Below are positions 56,367-64,000 of a stretch of DNA of 64,000 bases, one piece after another. Numbering within the stretch: the first letter of the stretch is position 1; each line of letters begins with the position of its first letter. The notes beneath the pieces were generated by a model. The model had not been told where the DNA came from, made no database searches, and worked only from the letters and a program-made list of their open reading frames with translations. Position numbers and translations under genes: made by a program. The DNA comes from Perognathus longimembris pacificus (taxonomy: Eukaryota; Chordata; Mammalia; Rodentia; Heteromyidae). The DNA lies in contig NC_063171.1 of NCBI RefSeq assembly GCF_023159225.1, forward strand, positions 2,151,501 through 2,215,500, written 5' to 3'.

Positions 56367-56634
56367 TAAAGTTGGTAACTTACCTGTAGTTTGTTTTCCT
56401 ATTCTGTTGTCACCTCTCTACAATCAGGGTTTTGCTCTTTCCAATACCCTGCATTTACTTTTAAGATATACAGTGTGGTGGTCTCCTTGTGGACCTAGAC
56501 AATGATCAAGTCTTGGTTTCTGACTACTTGCTATGTCTAGTATTATTACAACAGCTACAACAATCTTTCTTCCTCCACTCTTTCTTTTTCTTCTACTTTC
56601 TTCTCTTTTTTAACATGTACAGATTAACAGTATC

Positions 56635-58540
56635 CTAAACCTTTTTATTCTGGCAAAAGTGAAGCCTATGCAAAAGAGATAGAATGACAGAAAAAGAGAC
56701 TATTGAATACCCAGATGCCCATCACCTAGTTTCCATAACATCATCAATCTCTCACCTTTGTACTATTTTTAATTCTACAGACTGAGTGCTACCTTCATTA
56801 TTGCTTTCTGACATTTTTGAAGTGAAATTTATGTAATCTTACTGGACAAGTGATAATTGCATAATTTGGAAAGGTATACCTGCAGAATTTCACCCCTCCA
56901 TCCATATAGATCCTGTATCTCCCAACAGACATCTCCAGAGCTCTCAAGTCAAACCTCAGCCCCAAGACAAGCACTCATCTGATTAGTTTTAACACAGTGG
57001 AAGAGTTTTGACTATTCTAAATTTTTTTATGAGGCATGGAGTATGCACTCTGTCAAGAAAGGTTTCTTCTACCCATTCTATTATCTATTACCTTCACCTA
57101 CAGCCTATCAATAGGTAATTCTTACAGTTGAAGAATGATTCACTGTGTTAATTCACCACATTTCCTAATATGGATAGTTGAGTTGTTTCTTTTCTTTTTC
57201 TTTAATGAACAAAGCTACTAGGAACAGTTTTTGTTCAACTCTCTTTGACTTTTTGTTTCAATTTGTTTAAGGGTATGTTTATGTCCAACATTGAAATATA
57301 CTATGAAAATGCTTATCCAAGTGTTTTTCTTCTTCCAACATTTTCTATTTTCAGGAATGATGCATGAGAGAGGCCCATAACTCTGACATTTCTGTTACCA
57401 GTTGAGTCTCAATTATTGAGTATAATTTACACACTCTAGAACTCATCCTAAGGGGTTTGCAAACATAAAGCATTATGTAAACACTTCACAGTGGAGATTA
57501 TTTCAGTGCTGTGAGCTCCTGTGTGTTACATTCCTATGACACTCAGAATCCTTCCTGAATCCAAGGCCCTGATAACCATTGATAATCTTCCAGTGCCTGT
57601 ATTTATGGTTGTCTCCAAAATATCATGTAAATATAATTATATAGTAGGTAAACTTTTGTGCCTGGTTTTCTGCATTTAGCATATTGTTTTATATGTTTCC
57701 CCTTTTTTTTCTGTTGAGCTCTTTTCCAAGTAATAGTTATCTGTTCACCTGTTGATCTGCATTTGTGCTGTTTACTTTTTTTTTGTACCAATTACGAATA
57801 AGCCACTGTAAACATGTGTTTTCAAGACTTTATGTGAGCATAAATTTTCATTTCCTTGGATAAATGCCTAGGCCTTGATTATAGGTTGTATGGTAAGCAT
57901 ATGCTTAAGTATATGATAAACTGCCAAACTGCTTTCTAAAGTGACTTCCAAATTACACTTTCACCAAAAATGTGTGTTTCTAGTTGCACTGTCACTACAT
58001 CACCACTTGATTAATCAATGTAATTATTCTACTAAGCTGATAGTCATTTTAAAACATGTGAGTAGTATCATATTATGGTTTTAGTACCAATTCTCCAGAA
58101 AATAACACCTAAATCTTTTCATGTTTAAAGTGTGATCTTCGTGTCTTCTGTTTTGAATTATCTGTTTAAAGCTGCTGCCCAGTCTTTATTGAGGTTTTGT
58201 TTATTCTGGTTCATTATCATGTACATTATATAACATATTTCAATCTAGTCCATGATCTATCTTTTAATATTTAAGAATATCTTGCAAGTTTGGGGTTCTA
58301 TTGAAGTCTAAGTAGTAAGCTTCTCATGCTATGGTTGCCTTTTCACTTTGTATTGATTTTGTCATTTCTAAGTAAAATTTACTTAACTATGAAGTATTTA
58401 ATTTTTTTGTTTCCTATTACTTTTATAGTTTCAAGTTTTATATTTTAGCTTAACTATATTTGTCTTATTAATTTACTTATTATTTTAAATAAGATTAAAA
58501 ATGTGTGGACCAGTGTTTACTTTGCAGCATGTTGGATGTT
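56635..58540 (-). mobile_element. Ancient L1, minus strand
   Basis: The plus strand carries tracts typical of the complement of very old mammalian L1s: GAATACCCAGATGCCCATCACC, CATAAATTTTCATTTCCTTGGATAAATGCC and GATAAACTGCCAAACTGC. No open frame remains. The assignment rests on general likeness. Confidence 0.6.
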
Positions 58541-58549
58541 CAGTTGTCC

Positions 58550-58685
58550 CAACATTAATTGGTCCCCTCCTGGGCATTTATCCAATTAACCACAAACCAG
58601 GCTACACAAAAGCTACCAGCACAACCATGTTCATTGAAGGATTGTTTACCATAGCCAAGATATGATATCAACCCAGATGCCAGTA
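58550..58685 (+). mobile_element. Short L1 ORF2 C-terminal piece
   Basis: CCTCCTGGGCATTTATCCAAT, AAAGCTACCAGCACAACCATG and TATCAACCCAGATGCC correspond to the same ORF2 region as 25690-25805, in plus orientation. It abuts an L1 of opposite orientation. Confidence 0.7.
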
Positions 58686-59501
58686 GTTCTGGGGTGTTTT
58701 TGCCTTTGAGTGCCTTATAGAATTTGGCTGTGAATTCATCTCATCCTGGGCATTTCTTGGTAGGAGGTCTTTGATTGCCATTTCTATTTCATTACTTGTT
58801 ATGGTCTATTTAGTTTGTCTAAATCATCTTGTTTTAGTTTGGGTATATCTATATTTGTTAGAAATTCTGCCATTTCTTCCAGATTCCTCAATTTGTTAGC
58901 ATAAAGATTTGCACAGTATTTCCTTATAATGTTCTGGATCTTGATTGTTTCTGTAGTGATATTCCTGTTCTTATCTCTAATTTTATTTATTTGGATGTGT
59001 TCTCTTCTTTTTTGGTCAGATTTGCCCTACCATGTGTCAATTATGTTATTTTTTTCAAAGAACCACTCTTTTTTGACTCTATGGTTTTTGTTTTGGTTTG
59101 TTTTTATCTTTTTGGACTGTAATTCATTTATTTCTTATTTAATTTAGGTTACTTATTTCTGTATACTGGTTTGGAGTTTGAGGCTTAAAGTGCATCATTA
59201 AATTGTTGATTTGAGATTTTTCCAGTTCGTTGGTGTAAGCACTCAGAAATATAAATTTTAATCTGCCTTTATACCTGGTATTTTGTGTGTTTTGATTTTG
59301 CTAAATTACACACAAAAAAAATTGAATTTTCATTCTGAGCTCTTCAATGACCCACTGGTGATTTAACAATGTGATGTTCAGTCTTCATGAGTTAGGGATT
59401 TTTCTTTGATTGTTTTTGGTGTTGAGCTCTAATTTTATTTTGTTGTGGTCTGAATGGAGGGAATAATCAACATATCTGAATTTTCAGATTTACATTAGGG
59501 C

Positions 59502-59930
59502 CTAAAAATTATCTATTTTGGAGAAGGTTTCATGTGCTGCTGAGAAGAATGTGTAATCTGATGTGACTAGGTGAAATATTCTGTTGATACCTGTTAAATC
59601 TAGTTGGCAAATGCAATTATTTAGTTCTGAGGTTTCTCCTGAGTTTTTGCTGGGTTGATATATCCAGAGGCAACAGTGAGGTGTTAAAGTCACCAAAAAT
59701 CAATGTGCTTGGATATATGTATGTTTTTAGATTAAGTAGATTTTGTTTGATGAAGTTGGGTGCTCCAGAATTCTGTGTATACATAGAATCATTGTATCTC
59801 CTGTAGGAGAGATCTCTGTAATGCTTTTCTTCATCTCTTCTCATGAGTTTTAGTAAGTCTATTGTACATGATATTAATATTGTTACTCCGGCCTTTATAT
59901 AGGGCCTATTTTCTTGAAAGATTTTCTTCC
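59502..59930 (-). pseudogene. L1 ORF2 endonuclease relic
   Basis: The FSAAHETFSKIDNF segment is the endonuclease SxIDH region with His replaced by Asn. Upstream, LIFGDFNTSLLPLD corresponds to the GDFN motif. The frames are interrupted. Confidence 0.7.
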
Positions 59931-60006
59931 AGGCTTTAACTTTCAGAATTTTTTTTTTTTTTTTTGTGGGCAGTATATGTCTCTTAAAGACAGAAGATAC
60001 ATGGAT

Positions 60007-60015
<9 letters not shown>

Positions 60016-60045
<30 letters not shown>

Positions 60046-60236
60046 GCCAGTCCTGGGCCTTGGACTCAGGGCCTGAGCACTGTCCCTGGCTTCTTCCCGC
60101 TCAAGGCTAGCACTCTGCCACTTGAGCCACAGCACCGCTTCTGGCCGTTTTCTGCATATGTGGTGCTGGGGAATCGAACCTAGGGCCTCGTGTATCCGAG
60201 GCAGGCACTCTTGCCACTAGGCTATATCCCCAGCCC
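60016..60236 (-). mobile_element. IDL-Geo-type dimeric SINE, near intact
   Basis: A 30-bp-plus T-run, GGCCAGTCCTGGGCCTTGGAC, both monomers, ending CTATATCCCCAGCC. The perfect duplication TGGATCTTGCTTTT is at 60002-60015 and 60237-60250. It is almost identical to the 5299-5500 copy. Confidence 0.93.
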
Positions 60237-60929
60237 TGGATCTTGCTTTTTGATTCAACTAGACAATCTTGCCATTTACTTGGAGAGGTAAGTAGAGTTA
60301 GGACTGAGAAGTGTTTGGGAGTCCCTGCTATGTTATCCACCTTAGGAGTTGTGCCTCATCATTTCTTACTATAGTTATCTTTTTCTTTGGTAAGGGGCCA
60401 TTTGTCATGATCTTCTTGGTTTTCTAGATGTAGTATATCTTTAAGTATCTGCTGTAGTGCTTGTTTGGTGGAGATAAATTATTTCACTTTTTCCTTGTTT
60501 TGAAAATATTTATTGGTTCCTCAGTTATGAAGGAGAGCTTTACAGGGTAAGCTATTTTTGGTTGGTAGATTTCTTTTTTTCCTTTAAGGGGTGGCTGACC
60601 TCATTCCAGGCTCTCCTTGCTTTCATGGTCTCTGCAGAAAAAGCTGTAGTTATTCTGACTGGTTTTCTTTACAACTAATTAATCTTTTCAATCTGACAGT
60701 TTTAATAATCCTTTCCTTGGTCTTTGTTGATCCTGTGTGGATTACAATGTATCGGTGGGATGCTCTTTGCTCATCTGTTCTGTTTGGAGTTGTAAAGGCT
60801 TCTTGTATCTGAATGAGCCAATCGTTTTTTATGTTTGGGAAATTCTGTTAGAATTTTGTAAAATATAGTTCCCATCCTTTTAGTTACCTTCCCTTCACCT
60901 TACTCCATAAGCATCAGGCTTAAATTAGG

Positions 60930-61490
60930 ACCACTGATCAAGTCCTCAACTTCCTGCATGATCCAGTTTTGTTCCTTAAATACATTCTGAATAATTGTCT
61001 GTTGTTTCTCTATAATCGCTAGTCTGTCAGTGATTCCAGAGACTCTGTCATCTATGTCACCTAATCCTCTGTGAAGACTTTCTACTGTTTCTTATTTCCT
61101 TGCTTTCTAACTGCTTGTTTTTAATGGCTTGGGTCTCTTTATGGAAGCTTCGTTTTAGGCCTTGTATGAATTTCTTTCTTGATTTGTTTGTGTCTTCTCT
61201 CATATCCTTTAGCTGAGTTACTGTTTTTGTCACTGGACTCCCTTTCCTTCTCTTGAAATTCATAGATTTTCTATCTTTTCATTGAACCTTAATCAGCAGT
61301 GTTTTAAAAGTATTTTTAGAACTAGCTTCTACGTCTTTCATTATCTTCTCTATTGCCTGGTTATTTTGGGTGAGAGTTGAGATTTTTTGACTTGTCATTT
61401 TTTTCTTGTGTCTCTTTGGTCTGCTCTGCTTATTTGGAAACAAAAGCAAATCCAAAACCACAATGGAATACCATTTATAGTAAAACAAAA
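60930..61490 (-). pseudogene. L1 ORF1 coiled-coil relic
   Basis: Frames at 61057-61263 and 61279-61488 are Lys/Glu/Gln-rich with heptad-like spacing, as in the ORF1p N-terminal half, and lie where ORF1 should be. They are not continuous. Confidence 0.5.
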
Positions 61491-61499
61491 CAAAAAACC

Positions 61500-63360
61500 C
61501 AGATCCCTACAATTGCTCAGACTATAAATCAGAGGTTTAAAATCATAAATAAGTATCCCTTTATCTAAATGGTCCTTTATTTTTGTTAGAGAAGGTTATT
61601 GTGGTGCAGAAATGGAGGATATATATATAGTTGTAGCCAGTCAAAAATATGTTACTAGCATCAGGATAAATCAGTTTGAACTAAAAAGATACCAGATAAG
61701 CAAACTAGACAGAGTAAAAAAGGAAACAAATACAGTCAAACTAACAGAAAGACAATTAGGGATCAAAGGAATAAAGAAAAGAAAGAAGGAGAAAAGGACC
61801 AGCAATAAAAGAAAACAAGTTAAAGTGAAATTAAAAGAAAAAGAAAGAAAAATAAAGGAAGTACCAAATAACAATAGAACAATAAAGAAAAGGAAAGGAA
61901 AAACAAACTAAAACCTAAAATCTAAAAATAAAAAATAAGGTCTTGGAATATGGCCTAGTGGCAAGAGTGCTTGCATTGTATACATGAAGCCCTGGGTTCA
62001 ATTCCCCAGCACCACATATATAGAAAACGGCCAGAAGTGTCGCTGTGGCTCACGTGGCAGACTGCTAGCCTTCAGCAAAAAGAAGCCAGGGACAGTGCTC
62101 AGGCCCTAAGTCCAAGGCCCACGACTGGCCAAAACAACAACAACAACAACAAATAAAAATTAAAAATATACAATCAAAAATATATCCTGAGTAAAGTGTT
62201 CACAGAACTAAGAAAGAGGCCTAGCAATCACCATAGATTTTATGTCGAAGACTATAAACAAAACAAGGAAGAAAATAAACAATAAAAACAACAGGCAAAA
62301 AAGACAAACAAAACCCCAAACAAAGAAATTAAGCTCTCCAATTCATCTGAGGGACCTCGTGTCTCCCAATGTCCAGTATGCAGTCTCTGAGGGGAGTTTC
62401 TTCTTCAGTTGCTGTTGCCTGCAGATGTCCTTGTAGTCACATCTGGGAGGCACCAGCAAGGTGGGGATTCTTATTTCACAGGTAGGTTGGGTTCCCCAAT
62501 GCGTAAGTGCATGGGATTGGGAGCCTTCTCCATATAGGGATATTTCTGTTGCCTGGATTGCCACTCTCAGTACAATTTGGAAACAGCTAGGGTTTTTATG
62601 CCTGGCTGAACCTTATTTATAAATGCATTCTCTAATCAGTTTGTTTGAGTGGCTAGAATAAAATTCTTCCTTACACACTTGGAGTCTCTCCAGGTCTCTT
62701 CCCAGTCTGGATCCGGCGTCAGTGGGAGAGCAGTGGCTCTGTATACCGAAGCAGGGGGTCTGTGGCGCTTACCTGCTGCCTAGAATTTGCAGAGTACTTG
62801 GGTGTGGGCCGGACTGGGGAGCATCTGAAATCTGTAGCCTTCCTCCACATGGAGGGGTGGTGAATACCTGTGTTCCTACTCTTAGCCTAGCCTGGAGTTG
62901 CACTCGGCTTTTGAGACGTCATTAAAAATAAAAATTTCAGTACAATTTTAGATATTTCGGTTCTTTAATCCCACGGTGCTAGGCTGGCTGGGCGCCGACC
63001 TGTCATTTGGCTGGAATCCAGACTTTGTCCTTGCCATTCCAGTGCCCTTCCCGAGAATGGTTCCGGCAAGGTTTCCAGCCAGCTGCTCTGGCAGCCTCTT
63101 TGCCACTGTCAAAAAGGCGGTTACTTGGGCAGGAGAGTGGCTCCTATTCAGATGCGGTGTGGCAGAGGGATGTCTTTTGTGGGGTAGTCCTAGCTCCGGA
63201 AATGTGTCCGCCCGCGCCCTACAGGTGGTGGGCTCTCACCTTCTGCGGTGAAGACACCTGTGAGGCCCAGGGCTCGGCCACCCCTGGAGCCGCTGCCTCC
63301 TCCAGCACAGCCGCTGCCAGCATGGAGCTCCAGTCTTCGCCTGCCAGCAGTCAGTAGTCC
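61500..63360 (-). other. Probable 5' UTR of the older L1
   Basis: An unusual purine-rich part on the plus strand (61680-61925) is followed by a GC/CpG-richer part (62330-63350). It does not obviously match the 5' UTR of the 7308-14342 L1, implying a different promoter type. Confidence 0.45.
61935..62155 (+). mobile_element. IDL-Geo-type dimeric SINE
   Basis: GGAATATGGCCTAGTGGCAAG start, both monomers, GACTGGCC, then a tail of (CAA)n instead of pure A. Confidence 0.9.
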
Positions 63361-63659
63361 TCTCCTTGGGTGTGCATCTCTGCATAACTATAGCTGCATG
63401 CTGTGACTCCACGTGAGGCCTGGTGGGACCCAGAAGCTCTGGTTCTTTAGAGAGAGTTTATCTTGTGCCCTGTTTGTTTTTATTCCAATCATCCTTCTGC
63501 TTCTTTAAAAGGCTTTTTTTTTCCTTCACAATATAGTTTTAAGTATGTTATTTTGCAAAATTATATTACAATATAATAACTAATATGTTGACATTCATAT
63601 ATTCAATAGTAAATCATTCATTTACAAAAGGATGTATCATTCATAAGTATATTTTACTT

Positions 63660-63896
63660 TATTTTATTTTCTTGTCGATCGTGGCTTGAACTCTGGGCCT
63701 GGGCACTGTCCCTGAGCTCTTCAGCTCAAGGCTAGTGCTCTACCACTTGAGCCCCAGTGCCACTTCCAGTTTTTGAGAGGTTTATTGGAGATAAAGAGTC
63801 TCACAGACGTTCCTGTTCTGGCTGGCTTTGAACCCTGATCCTCAGATCACAGCCTTCTGAGTAGCTAGGATTACAGGGGTGAGCCACAGGTGCCCT
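63660..63896 (-). mobile_element. B1/ID-type composite SINE
   Basis: GGCTTGAACTCTGGGCCTGGGC, AGTGCTCTACCACTTGAGCC, GGTTTATTGGAGATAAAGAG, CCTCAGATCACAGCCTTCTGAG and AGGATTACAGGGGTGAGCC: a well preserved full-length copy. Confidence 0.88.
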
Positions 63897-64000
63897 GCCA
63901 TAATTTTATTTTTGACCACAATAACTTATTTCCACTATATATTACCTGGACAATAATCTGCATGCTATTTTTATTTTGACTAATAAAATATTATAAAATT
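63897..64000. other. AT-rich end of window
   Basis: No feature recognised. Confidence 0.4.

Larger units (their letters stand above)
58690..63400 (-). mobile_element. Older, near-complete L1 relic, 3'-truncated
   Basis: Minus orientation: RT-region relic (58690-58910), endonuclease relic (59340-59930, frame 59502-59696 reading FSAAHETFSKIDNF), ORF1 relics (C-terminal part about 60370-60830, coiled-coil part about 60930-61490), and an A-rich then GC-rich 5' region (61500-63360). Two IDL-Geo SINEs are inserted. Stops and frameshifts are throughout. It lacks the ORF2 C-terminus and 3' UTR. Confidence 0.75.

Noticed and set aside
1..64000. A novel defence system, gene cluster or bacterial-style operon
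   Set aside because: Nothing in base composition, coding density or domain content supports one; the window is mammalian non-coding DNA dominated by retroelements.

Overview
This is a 64 kb stretch of AT-rich rodent DNA with no host protein-coding exon, tRNA or rRNA that I can recognise. Almost everything identifiable is transposable element. The commonest short repeat is a tRNA-like dimer: an ID-like left half starting GGCTGGGGATATGGCCTAGTGG, then a right half with GTGGCGCTGTGGCTCAAGTGG and an A-rich tail. It matches what I know as IDL-Geo, a SINE described as restricted to Geomyoidea (kangaroo rats, pocket mice, pocket gophers). A second SINE type, a 7SL/B1-like head joined to an ID-like part, is also abundant and mostly older. 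The source is therefore most likely a heteromyid or geomyid rodent, in an intergenic or intronic location.

Layout. 1-4.3 kb: SINE and L1 scraps and a 390-bp purine microsatellite. 4.3-5.9 kb: a three-deep nest (twin-primed L1, inside it a solo LTR, inside that an IDL-Geo). 6.8-14.9 kb: an ancient minus-strand L1 interrupted by a full-length younger L1 (7308-14342) with an open ORF1, a broken ORF2 and a complete 5' promoter region carrying a YY1-type site. 15.4-25.4 kb: mostly unique sequence with scattered SINEs. 25.4-26.2 kb: an L1 fragment without a poly(A) tail, with a 17-bp target duplication, inside a SINE. 26.2-38.9 kb: mostly unique sequence with a few SINEs and short tandem repeats.

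38.98-51.3 kb is an endogenous retrovirus cluster. It holds (i) a minus-strand betaretrovirus-like provirus (38985-44404) with 452-bp LTRs, a 6-bp target duplication, a Lys-type primer binding site and a Gag matrix fragment, itself hit by a gamma-type solo LTR; (ii) a minus-strand gammaretrovirus-like provirus (46392-49429) with two 308-bp LTRs that I read as identical, a 4-bp target duplication, a proline-type primer binding site and only a broken integrase left of its genes; (iii) a plus-strand class II solo LTR (50829-51312) with a 6-bp duplication. 52-64 kb: SINE relics, a second twin-primed L1 with a perfect 14-bp duplication (55421-56380), an ancient L1 (about 56.6-58.5 kb) and an older near-complete minus-strand L1 (about 58.7-63.4 kb).

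There is no operon or pathway to describe. The functional story is insertion layering, which gives a relative order of events. All coordinates and mismatch counts come from reading by eye; repeat edges without a target duplication are accurate to about 10-20 bases.
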